Below are positions 18,432 to 25,874 of a DNA stretch of 64,000 nt, piece by piece (the stretch's first letter is position 1; each line of letters opens with the position of its first letter). A program made the position numbers and the translations under genes. The stretch comes from Amycolatopsis sp. 195334CR (lineage in GTDB: Bacteria; Actinomycetota; Actinomycetes; Mycobacteriales; Pseudonocardiaceae). Below the pieces are notes generated by a model, which was given only the letters and a program-made list of their open reading frames with translations, was not told the origin of the DNA and searched no databases. The DNA lies in NCBI RefSeq assembly GCF_017309385.1, contig NZ_JAFJMJ010000001.1:1302001-1366000 (forward strand), written 5' to 3'.

Positions 18432-18755
18432 TTAGACCGCGCGTTTCTTCAGCTTGCGCCGCTCGCGCTCGGACAGCCCGCCCCAGATGCCGAAGCGTTC
18501 GTCGTGCGCCAGCGCGTACTCGAGGCATTCGTCCTTCACCTCGCAGCCCTGGCAGATCCGCTTGGCTTCCCTGGTGGAGCCCCCCTTTTCCGGGAAGAAC
18601 GCCTCCGGGTCGGTCTGCGCGCAGAGCGCGCGCTCCTGCCACTGCTGTTCCTCGGCCGGGTCGAAAAGATCAGTGAGAACCCCCAGTTCCTGCTCCGGGC
18701 GTTCGCCCCAATCCATGACCGAGCCCCCTTCCCTTCCGTCGATCGCTGTCCGCAT
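18432..18755 (-). CDS. whiB: WhiB-family iron-sulfur regulator (WhiB/WhiB2 group)
   Basis: Developmental and cell-division regulator that binds a 4Fe-4S cluster and partners with sigma factor/WhiA in related bacteria. From ATG 18755 the 107-residue protein has the four cluster cysteines at 45, 68, 71 and 77 (CxxC then five residues to C), the TDPEAFFPEKGGSTREAKR block, the GIWGG beta-turn and the basic tail ERERRKLKK. This pattern is that of WhiB/WhmD rather than other Wbl classes. The 18755 start has GAGGAGG five bases upstream; ATG 18716 (94 residues) is an alternative closer to Streptomyces length. Synteny with Rv3260c supports the call. Confidence 0.93.
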   Translation of the reverse strand: MRTAIDGREGGSVMDWGERPEQELGVLTDLFDPAEEQQWQERALCAQTDPEAFFPEKGGSTREAKRICQGCEVKDECLEYALAHDERFGIWGGLSERERRKLKKRAV

Positions 18756-18842
18756 GTCCGCCTCCTCGCTTCCACGCACTCCCAGGCTGGCGGTACCGCA
18801 ATCACCCGTTGATCCCCTAGCTCCAACGAATGACATCGTTGT

Positions 18843-18860
18843 GATTACACCCGTGTAATC
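18843..18860. promoter_or_regulatory. Perfect inverted repeat GATTACAC-CC-GTGTAATC upstream of whiB
   Basis: Two 8-base arms around a 2-base centre in the divergent gap between whiB and the M50 protease gene, about 90 bases upstream of the whiB start. The half-sites TnACnC/GnGTnA resemble the BldD operator, but BldD consensus has one central base, here there are two, so binding by BldD is only a possibility. Confidence 0.5.
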
Positions 18861-18962
18861 GGGTCAGGTCAAGCTGAGTAGCGTGTTCGGGGGATACCCG
18901 AGACCTTTCGCGCAAGCGGACACGCCGTGCGCCACCCAACGTCGATGGGGAAGACTGGACCA

Positions 18963-19757
18963 GTGCACCGATCTGCCACCCGCCCAAGCCCCTTGTTCTA
19001 CGCCCTGCTGGCGGTCACCGTCGCGGGCGGGGTCATCATGGCCCTGCAGAGCCCGTTCCCGTTCGAGGACGGCCGCGTGTTCCTCGGTGAGCGCGACTGG
19101 CTCGGCACCGCCGGCGCCGTGCTGCTGATCCTCGGCGGCTGGGCGGTTTCGTTGGTGCTCCACGAGTTCGGCCACGCGCTGGTGGCCTACCGCGGCGGCG
19201 ACCACGAGGTGGCCGCCAAGGGCTACCTGACGATGGACATCCGCCGGTACACCGATCCGGTCTTCTCCATCCTGATCCCGCTGCTGATCCTGGCCATCGG
19301 CGGCATCCCGCTGCCCGGTGGTGCGGTGTGGATCAACCGCTGGGCGCTGCGGTCCCGTTCGGTGTCCTCGTGGGTCTCGCTCGCCGGGCCGCTGAGCAAC
19401 CTCGCGCTCGGCATCCTGCTGACCGTCTCGGTGGCGCTGATCCCGATGCCCACCGGGCTCACCATCGGGCTGTCCTACCTGGCCTCGCTGCAGATCCTGG
19501 CCTTCGTGATCAACATCCTGCCGGTGCCGGGGCTGGACGGCTACGGCGCGATCGAGCCGTACCTCTCGCCTCAGGCACGTGAATTCGGTGCGAAGGCACG
19601 GCCTTGGGCACCGCTGGTGCTGTTCGCGCTCATCCTCGCCGTGCCCGCGGTCGGCAACGCGCTGTGGAGCCTGACCGACCTGGTCTTCGACTCCGTCGGC
19701 GGCAACTCCGTGGCTTCGACGGTGGGCCAGTACGCCTTCCGCTTCTGGAGCTACTGA
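18963..19757 (+). CDS. M50-family (site-2-type) membrane metalloprotease
   Basis: Integral-membrane zinc protease homologue; M50 proteins cleave membrane substrates such as anti-sigma factors. About 264 residues with six hydrophobic segments. The zinc motif HEFGH lies in a membrane helix (LVLHEFGHALVAYRGG) and the third-ligand motif is NILPVPGLDGYGA. No PDZ or CBS domain. Start uncertain: GTG 18927, ATG 18945 and GTG 18963 are all in frame; 18963 has GGGGAAG nine bases before it. Substrate unknown; it shares a divergent promoter region with whiB and its stop overlaps the convergent next gene by 7 bases. Confidence 0.88.
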   Translation: MHRSATRPSPLFYALLAVTVAGGVIMALQSPFPFEDGRVFLGERDWLGTAGAVLLILGGWAVSLVLHEFGHALVAYRGGDHEVAAKGYLTMDIRRYTDPVFSILIPLLILAIGGIPLPGGAVWINRWALRSRSVSSWVSLAGPLSNLALGILLTVSVALIPMPTGLTIGLSYLASLQILAFVINILPVPGLDGYGAIEPYLSPQAREFGAKARPWAPLVLFALILAVPAVGNALWSLTDLVFDSVGGNSVASTVGQYAFRFWSY

Positions 19758-20569
19758 GTCCCGCCCGGCCCCTGGGGCACGCTTTCCCGATCGATCCAGG
19801 CGTGGGCCCGCTTGGCCACCTTCTTGAGCCCGGACCGTTCGCCGAGGTAGTCCCCGGCCATGCCGACCACCGGCAGCAAACCGAGCGCGCGGTGCACCAG
19901 CCGCCCGCGCGGGCGCTTCTCCAGTTCGTCCACGATGGACAGAAGGGAGCGCCCCAGCCGCCACAGCGTGCGCGCGGCCGCCTTCACCGTGAGGCGGCCG
20001 TGCTCGCGTTCGGCGCCGGTGAGTTCTTCGGTCAGTTCGTCGGTCCGCGAGTCCTCCGCCGAAGCGTCGTGCTCCGCGTTCTTGCCAGCGGCCAGCACCG
20101 GATCGATGTCCCGCTCGAACAGCACCCACGCGATCAGGCGGACGCGGTCACCGATTTCGGTGATGCCGTGTTCCCCGCTGATCGCGCACAGCAACAATCC
20201 CTGCGCGGCCGCACCGAGCGTGTCCTGCACCGGGAGCCGGTCGGCCAGCGCGCCGCCGAGGCCGGGGATCGAGGTGAGCAGCGCGGTGAACCGGCCGACC
20301 CGGTTGACCCACCACCGGGTCCGCTCGTCGGCGTCCATCGCGGCCCAGGCTTCGGTACCGGGAACCTTCACCGAAGTCAGTCCGTTGAGCAGTTTGTCGC
20401 GCAGGCCCGGATCGACCTCGTCCAGTTCCGAGTCCTCGTCCCGCCTGCGCGCGCGAGCCAGCAGGCCGAGCGGATCGGACTCGCGCAGCGCGTCCAGCAT
20501 CGGACCGCAGCCGCGGACGAACGGCCGCAGCACCTTGACCACCTGCGCGTCCGAAATCGCCTCACCCAC
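19751..20569 (-). CDS. Hypothetical protein, mostly helical, no recognised family
   Basis: 272 residues from GTG 20569. I do not recognise it. The sequence is soluble-looking with amphipathic helices, an acidic stretch (ARRRDEDSELDEVDPGLRD, about 40-60) and another around KNAEHDASAEDSRTDE. It overlaps the stop of the upstream small membrane-protein gene by 8 bases, so it is co-translated with it and with mshB. Its end overlaps the convergent protease gene by 7 bases. An in-frame extension upstream to 20743 exists but lies inside the neighbouring gene. Confidence 0.7.
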   Translation of the reverse strand: MGEAISDAQVVKVLRPFVRGCGPMLDALRESDPLGLLARARRRDEDSELDEVDPGLRDKLLNGLTSVKVPGTEAWAAMDADERTRWWVNRVGRFTALLTSIPGLGGALADRLPVQDTLGAAAQGLLLCAISGEHGITEIGDRVRLIAWVLFERDIDPVLAAGKNAEHDASAEDSRTDELTEELTGAEREHGRLTVKAAARTLWRLGRSLLSIVDELEKRPRGRLVHRALGLLPVVGMAGDYLGERSGLKKVAKRAHAWIDRESVPQGPGGTQ

Positions 20570-20948
20570 GGAGCTTCGCCTCCTGTCCCGCTCGCACCGC
20601 GCCACCGACGGCGAACGCGCCGGGGAGCGCGCCGACGGCCAGCAACAGCAATCCTCGCCAGTCCTCCACGAATACCCGATCGCCGCCGGGACCGAACATG
20701 GCGAAGGCGATCGCGGTGAACGCCCACACCGCCAGCACCACACCGGCGAACGGCGGGCCGACCAGCGCCCGCCCGGCCAGCACCAGCATCGGCGTGGTGA
20801 TCGCGGCCACCAGCAGCGAGAGCGGTACCGGGAACGCGCCGAGCGCGGGCAGCAGCGTGCCGTCGGCGCGCAGCGGCAGGAAGAACAGCTCCAGCACGGC
20901 CAGCAGGACCGCGTCCACGACCAGCACGACGGCCAGCAGCGCGCGCAT
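20562..20948 (-). CDS. Small four-helix membrane protein downstream of mshB
   Basis: 128 residues from ATG 20948, four hydrophobic helices (starting MRALLAVVLVVDAVLLAVLE) and a short basic tail. The start codon overlaps the mshB stop by one base, so expression is coupled. A comparable membrane protein follows mshB in mycobacteria (Rv1171 position). Role unknown. Confidence 0.8.
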   Translation of the reverse strand: MRALLAVVLVVDAVLLAVLELFFLPLRADGTLLPALGAFPVPLSLLVAAITTPMLVLAGRALVGPPFAGVVLAVWAFTAIAFAMFGPGGDRVFVEDWRGLLLLAVGALPGAFAVGGAVRAGQEAKLRG

Positions 20949-21781
20949 CAGTCCCAGCCCCCGAACAGATCGGTGGCCGCGCCGGTGCCGTCCCCGGCGA
21001 CCAGCACGAAGCACTCGGTGGTGGCCAGCGGCTGGGCGAGGTTGTTGGACAGGGCGAACAGCCCGTCGCCGACGTGCACCTGCGTGGCGTGCGCCCGCAG
21101 GGCGGCCACCTTCGCGGCCAGGTGCCCGGAGACGTCCACCCTGGTGGTGATCACCTCGTCCGGGGTGGACGGCAGCTCGCTGTCGGCGGGCACCGCGAAC
21201 GGCAGGTCCGCGCGGTCACGGAGCAGCGCGAGCCCGCGGGAGGTGTCCCCCGCCGAGGACACCGTGTGGAACACGCGCCGCACGGACTCGGCACCGGCCA
21301 CCGCGGCCATGGTCACCTCGTGCGCGCGGATGTGGTCGGGGTGGCCGTACCCGCCGAAGTCGTCGTAGCTGACCACCACCTGCGGCCGCAGTTCGCCGAG
21401 CAGGGTGCGCAGCTGCCCGGCCTGCTCCTCGATCGACCCGCGCACGAAGGCCCGCGGGTGCTCGGCCGACGGGGTGCCCGCCATGCCCGAGTCGCGCCAG
21501 CGGCCCACCCCGCCGAGGTACTCGTGCCGGGTGACGCCCAGCGCCTCGCAGGCGGCCGCCAGCTCGCCGCTGCGGTAGCCGCCGAGCTGGTCCCCGGCCC
21601 AGGAACCGAGCTGGGCGAGTTCGGGCGGGATGATCTCGCCCTCCTCCCCCAGGGTGCACGTGACGACGGTCACTTCGGCACCTTCGGCCGCGTACCGGGC
21701 GATGGTGCCGCCGGTGGTCAGCGTCTCGTCGTCGGGGTGGGCATGGACCAGCAGCAACCTGCGGGGTTCTGGCGAGATCAC
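20948..21781 (-). CDS. mshB: Mycothiol biosynthesis deacetylase MshB
   Basis: Removes the acetyl group from N-acetylglucosaminyl-inositol (GlcNAc-Ins) in mycothiol synthesis, zinc-dependent, cytosolic. 277 residues; the LmbE-fold zinc site reads LLVHAHPDDETLTTGG with His15 and Asp18 as ligands and Asp17 as likely base; the third ligand is in YDDFGGYGHPDHIRAHE. The segment TCTLGEEGEIIPPELAQL is characteristic of MshB against the mycothiol-conjugate amidase Mca. First gene of a three-gene coupled unit. Confidence 0.95.
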   Translation of the reverse strand: MISPEPRRLLLVHAHPDDETLTTGGTIARYAAEGAEVTVVTCTLGEEGEIIPPELAQLGSWAGDQLGGYRSGELAAACEALGVTRHEYLGGVGRWRDSGMAGTPSAEHPRAFVRGSIEEQAGQLRTLLGELRPQVVVSYDDFGGYGHPDHIRAHEVTMAAVAGAESVRRVFHTVSSAGDTSRGLALLRDRADLPFAVPADSELPSTPDEVITTRVDVSGHLAAKVAALRAHATQVHVGDGLFALSNNLAQPLATTECFVLVAGDGTGAATDLFGGWD

Positions 21782-21941
21782 GGCTTCAGATTAATTCGTG
21801 CGTTGGTATTCCACGCGGGCCGACCTCGGATATCCTGCCCGGCAGAGTTGTACGTGACGGGCGAGCGGTACCTCGAATGCGGCGAACAAAAGCGCTGTGG
21901 CTGAAGGGCTCGCTACGTGTACCCCCACGAAGGGCATCTTG

Positions 21942-23687
21942 GTGAGCACTGAAGCAACAACGACATCGGGTTCCGTGCTGTCCATCTCGGACCTGCACAT
22001 CACGTTCTCCACCGACGACGGCATCGTCCAGGCCGTCAAGGGGATCGGGTTCGACGTGGCGCCCGGCGAGATCGTCGCCGTGGTCGGCGAGTCCGGCTCC
22101 GGCAAGTCCGTGACCTCGATGTCGGTACTCGGCCTGCTGCCGAAGACCACCAAGATCGCCGGCGAGCGCCGCCTCGAGCAGACCGACCTCGGCGTGCTGA
22201 AGGACGCCGAACTGCGCAAGGTCCGCGGCAACGAGATCGCGATGATCTTCCAGGAGCCGATGAGCGCGCTGAACCCGGTCTACACGATCGGCTGGCAGAT
22301 CCGCGAGGCGCTGCGCACCCACCAGGACCTGTCGAAGGCCGCCGCCGACGCCCGCGCCATCGAGCTGCTGGACATGGTCGGCATCCCGAACCCGCCGGTC
22401 CGGTTCAAGCAGTACCCGCACCAGCTCTCCGGCGGGCTGCGCCAGCGCGTGGTGATCGCCATGGCGATCGCCTGCGACCCGAAGGTGATCATCGCCGACG
22501 AGCCGACCACCGCGCTCGACGTGACCGTGCAGGCGGAGATCCTCGGCCTGCTGCGCAAGCTGCGGGACACGCTGAACACCGCGATCGTGCTGATCACGCA
22601 CGACATGGGCGTGGTGGCCGACCTGGCCGACCGCGTGGTGGTGATGTACCAGGGCGAGATCGTCGAAACCGCGCCGGTGCGCGAGCTGTTCGCCTCGCCG
22701 AAGGAGGAGTACACCCGCAAGCTGCTGGCCGCGGTGCCGGTGCTGGGCCAGCGCCCCGAGGGCAGGCGCCTGCTGGAGACCGAGTCGATCGAGGTCGCCA
22801 CCGAGGAGATCCGGCTGACCGACAAGGAGCTGGAAGCCCAGATCGAGGAAACCGCGTACGCGCTGGAGATCAAGAACCTGGTGCTGGAGTACCCCGGCCG
22901 GCGCGGCCAGCAGAAGAACCGCGCGGTCGACGACGTCTCGCTGCACATCAGCAAGGGCGAGATCCTCGGCCTGGTCGGTGAGTCCGGTTCGGGCAAGTCG
23001 ACCGTCGGCCGCTGCGCGATCCGCCTGCTCGACCCGACCGAGGGCCAGGTGTTCATCGCCGGGCGCGACATCACCAAGCTCAGCACCAAGGAACTGCGCC
23101 CGCTGCGCCGCTACTTCTCCATCGTGTTCCAGGACCCGGCGTCTACTTTGGACCCGAAGATGACCATCGGCGAGTCCATCGCCGAGCCGCTGGTGCTGCA
23201 CAAGGTGGTCGAGGGCAAGGCGCTCAACGACCGGGTGAGCACCCTGCTGGACAACGTGGAGCTGGGCGGGCACTACCGCAACCGGTACCCGCACGAGCTC
23301 TCCGGCGGCCAGCGCCAGCGCGTCTCGATCGCGCGGGCGCTCGCGCTGGACCCGCAGCTGCTGATCGCCGACGAGCCCACCTCGGCGCTGGACGTGTCGG
23401 TGCAGGCGCGGGTGCTCGACCTGTTCCTCGACCTGCAGCAGAGCCTCCAGTTCGCCTGCCTGTTCATCAGCCACGACCTGGCCGTGGTCGACCTGCTGGC
23501 GGACCGGGTGGCGGTGATGCAGCACGGCAAGCTGATCGAGGTCGGCACCCGCGACCAGGTGCTGCACACCCCGCAGGAGGACTACACCCGCCGCCTGCTC
23601 TCGGCGGCCCCGGTGGCCGACCCGGTCCTGCAGGCCGAGCGGCGCAAGGCGTGGGAAGCGGGCAAGCTCGCCCCGGTCGCGGACTGA
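21942..23687 (+). CDS. Dipeptide/oligopeptide ABC transporter, fused double ATPase
   Basis: Energises peptide-type uptake; DppD- and DppF-like ATPases joined in one 581-residue chain. Half 1 (about 12-290): Walker A GESGSGKS at 49-56, signature LSGGLRQR, Walker B VIIADEPTTALD. Half 2 (about 305-575): GESGSGKS again, signature LSGGQRQR, LLIADEPTSALD. GTG 21942 was chosen because GAAGGG lies 7 bases upstream; GTG 21897 is an in-frame alternative. Encoded opposite to the permease and binding-protein genes that must complete the transporter, and separated from them by a bidirectional terminator. Confidence 0.93.
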   Translation: MSTEATTTSGSVLSISDLHITFSTDDGIVQAVKGIGFDVAPGEIVAVVGESGSGKSVTSMSVLGLLPKTTKIAGERRLEQTDLGVLKDAELRKVRGNEIAMIFQEPMSALNPVYTIGWQIREALRTHQDLSKAAADARAIELLDMVGIPNPPVRFKQYPHQLSGGLRQRVVIAMAIACDPKVIIADEPTTALDVTVQAEILGLLRKLRDTLNTAIVLITHDMGVVADLADRVVVMYQGEIVETAPVRELFASPKEEYTRKLLAAVPVLGQRPEGRRLLETESIEVATEEIRLTDKELEAQIEETAYALEIKNLVLEYPGRRGQQKNRAVDDVSLHISKGEILGLVGESGSGKSTVGRCAIRLLDPTEGQVFIAGRDITKLSTKELRPLRRYFSIVFQDPASTLDPKMTIGESIAEPLVLHKVVEGKALNDRVSTLLDNVELGGHYRNRYPHELSGGQRQRVSIARALALDPQLLIADEPTSALDVSVQARVLDLFLDLQQSLQFACLFISHDLAVVDLLADRVAVMQHGKLIEVGTRDQVLHTPQEDYTRRLLSAAPVADPVLQAERRKAWEAGKLAPVAD

Positions 23688-23701
23688 CCCAGAGCACGCG
23701 A

Positions 23702-23738
23702 AAAGGCCCCCGCGTCCCGAGTGGACGCGGGGGCCTTT
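23702..23738. terminator. Bidirectional terminator
   Basis: Perfect 16-bp stem (AAAGGCCCCCGCGTCC paired with its complement) with a CGAGT loop, ending in TTT on either strand, placed between the ends of the convergent ATPase and permease genes. Confidence 0.92.
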
Positions 23739-23751
23739 CGCTGTGCCCGTA

Positions 23752-24681
23752 CTACGCCTTCTGGCGACGCTGACGCGGGTCGAACGCGTCCCGCAGGCCG
23801 TCACCGATGAAGTTGATGGTGAGCGAGATCAGCACCAGCACCACGAACGGCCCGAAGAACAACCACGGCCTGCCCTGCAGCTGCGCGTAGTTCTCCAGGA
23901 TGACGCGGCCGAGCGAGGTGTCCGGCAACTGCACCCCGAGGCCGATGAACGACAGCGCCGCCTCGGCCAGCACGGCCTGCGCGACCGCCAGGGTCGCGTT
24001 CACCGTGATGCTGCCGACCATGTTCGGCACCAGGTGCTTGAAGATGATCCGCCCGGTACCGGCACCGGCCGCCCGCGAGGCCTCGACGAACTCCCGCTGC
24101 GACAGCGACATCGCCTCGGCCCGGACGATCCTGGCGATCGGCATCCAGCCGAACGCCGCCAGCACCATCGCCACCACGTACCAGGACCCGCCGCCGGCCA
24201 CCTTCACCAGGATGGCCGCCGCCGCGATCTGCGGCACGATCAGGAACAGGTCGGTCAGCCGCGAGGCCGCCGAGTCGGTGAACCCGCGCAGGTACCCCGC
24301 GCTGGCCCCGATCAGCACCCCGAGCGTGGTCGAGACCACCGACACGGTGAGCGCGATCAGCAGCGAGTACTGGGTACCCCGCAGCACCTGCGAGACCATG
24401 TCCTTGCCGACCTGCGTGGTGCCGAGCGGGTGCTCCCCGCTCGGCGGCAGGAAGCCGCCGACCGTCTCCTCGTAGCCGTACGGCCAGAAGATCGGCATGA
24501 TCACCGTGATCAGCACCAGCAACAGCAGCACCGCGCTGGAGACCATCGCGGCCTTGTGGCGCAGGAACTTCCGCAGGACGAGCTTGCCCTGGCTGGTCGG
24601 CTCCGGCGCGCCCGACGGCGGCAGGGCCCCGTCCGCCATGGTCGGGGCGTCCGTCTGTGCTCCGGTCAGGAGCGAGTTCAT
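23752..24681 (-). CDS. Peptide ABC transporter permease (DppC type)
   Basis: 309 residues. An N-terminal OppC cytoplasmic stretch, then about six membrane helices; the EAA loop that contacts the ATPase reads EAMSLSQREFVEASRAAGAGTGRIIFKHLVPN. ATG 24681 begins one base after the stop of the upstream permease gene; a TTG at 24690 would overlap it. With the second permease, the fused ATPase and the two lipoproteins it makes one importer. Confidence 0.92.
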   Translation of the reverse strand: MNSLLTGAQTDAPTMADGALPPSGAPEPTSQGKLVLRKFLRHKAAMVSSAVLLLLVLITVIMPIFWPYGYEETVGGFLPPSGEHPLGTTQVGKDMVSQVLRGTQYSLLIALTVSVVSTTLGVLIGASAGYLRGFTDSAASRLTDLFLIVPQIAAAAILVKVAGGGSWYVVAMVLAAFGWMPIARIVRAEAMSLSQREFVEASRAAGAGTGRIIFKHLVPNMVGSITVNATLAVAQAVLAEAALSFIGLGVQLPDTSLGRVILENYAQLQGRPWLFFGPFVVLVLISLTINFIGDGLRDAFDPRQRRQKA

Positions 24682-24682
24682 G

Positions 24683-25699
24683 TCAGCCAACGCGAATCCT
24701 CGGGTCCAGGATGCCGTACATCAGGTCGGCGATCAGATTGGCGACCACCACCATCGTGGCGACCAGTACGAGCCAGCCCATCAGCACGTTCGGGTCGTTC
24801 CGGTCGACGGCTTCGACCAGCACCGACCCCATGCCGTTCCAGTTGAACACCCGCTCGGTGATGATCGCCCCGGTGAGCACACCGGCGAAGTTGACCGAGA
24901 ACAGCGTGGTCACCGGGATCAGGGCGTTGCGGAAGGCGTGCCGGAAGATCACCCGGGACGAGGACAGGCCCTTCGCCCGCGCGGTCCGCACGTAGTCCGC
25001 GTTCAGCGTCTCCAGCATCGAAGCGCGCTGGAAGCGGCTGTAGGCCGCGAAGCTGATCGCCATGATCGACAGGGTCGGCAGCAGGAACGCGCCGACGTAC
25101 TTGGTGGCGAAGTCGAACAGACCGTCCGCCTGCAGGTTCTCCGGACTGGTGGTGCGCAGCCAGGGATTGCCCAGCCATTCGTCCCACCCGAGGTCGCGGA
25201 CCAGCACGTTGATCTCGATCGCGTACTGCTTGAGCACGATGGCGACGCAGAAGATCGGCATCGAGAACAGCAGGAACGCCACCGTGGTCGCCAGGTAGTC
25301 GACGATGGAGTACTGCTTGACCGCGGCGATCACGCCGACGGTCACGCCGAGGACCACCGCGAGGAGCTCGGTACCGATGACCAGCCGGGCGGTCACCTCG
25401 AAGGCGCTCATCACCTTCGGGAAAACCGGTTGCAGGCCCTGGCCCTGGGCGATAGACACACCCCAGTCACCGGTCAGGAAGCTGCCGAGCCAGTCGAAGT
25501 ACCGGGGCACCAGGCCCTGGTCGAGGCCGAGTTGGCGGGCCAGCTCGTCGACCGCCTCGCGGCTGACGTTCGGGTTCCCGCGCAGTTCCCCGAGCGGGTC
25601 GCCCGCGCCGGCGACCATCAGGAAACAGAGGAATGTCGCGATCAGCAGAATGGGAATGGAGATCGCGATGCGACGTAGTACGTAGACAACCAGGTTCAA
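24683..25699 (-). CDS. Peptide ABC transporter permease (DppB type)
   Basis: 338 residues. DppB-like N-terminal helix (VLRRIAISIPILLIATFLCF), a periplasm-side insert, and the EAA loop LNADYVRTARAKGLSSSRVIFRHAFRNALIP. Start is TTG 25699 with GAGGAG seven bases before it; no ATG lies nearby. Immediately upstream of the DppC-type gene, operon-like. Confidence 0.92.
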   Translation of the reverse strand: MNLVVYVLRRIAISIPILLIATFLCFLMVAGAGDPLGELRGNPNVSREAVDELARQLGLDQGLVPRYFDWLGSFLTGDWGVSIAQGQGLQPVFPKVMSAFEVTARLVIGTELLAVVLGVTVGVIAAVKQYSIVDYLATTVAFLLFSMPIFCVAIVLKQYAIEINVLVRDLGWDEWLGNPWLRTTSPENLQADGLFDFATKYVGAFLLPTLSIMAISFAAYSRFQRASMLETLNADYVRTARAKGLSSSRVIFRHAFRNALIPVTTLFSVNFAGVLTGAIITERVFNWNGMGSVLVEAVDRNDPNVLMGWLVLVATMVVVANLIADLMYGILDPRIRVG

Positions 25700-25800
25700 C
25701 TAATTGCTCCTCGTCGGGGCCCGGCCTTGGAACGCAACCGAGCCCGGAATTCAGGTACACCGTAGTGCCCCGGTCCCGGGCGTCAACAGCTACTTCCGAA

Positions 25801-25838
25801 GGGGATCGGGGCCGGCTTGTGGCCGTGCCCCGATCCCC
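25801..25838 (-). terminator. Hairpin terminator after binding-protein gene 1
   Basis: Perfect 12-bp arms (GGGGATCGGGGC and its complement) around a 14-base loop that itself can pair, between the stop of the first binding lipoprotein and the permease gene. Read-through would be needed for permease expression from the lipoprotein promoter, or the permeases have their own. Confidence 0.75.
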
Positions 25839-25874
25839 GCCGGGTCGATCGGTAGGAAGCGGGAAAGACCAGGA

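Noticed and set aside
18716..18836. Longer WhiB start at 18836
   Set aside because: No ribosome site and 27 extra residues unlike any WhiB N-terminus; ATG 18755 with GAGGAGG is better.
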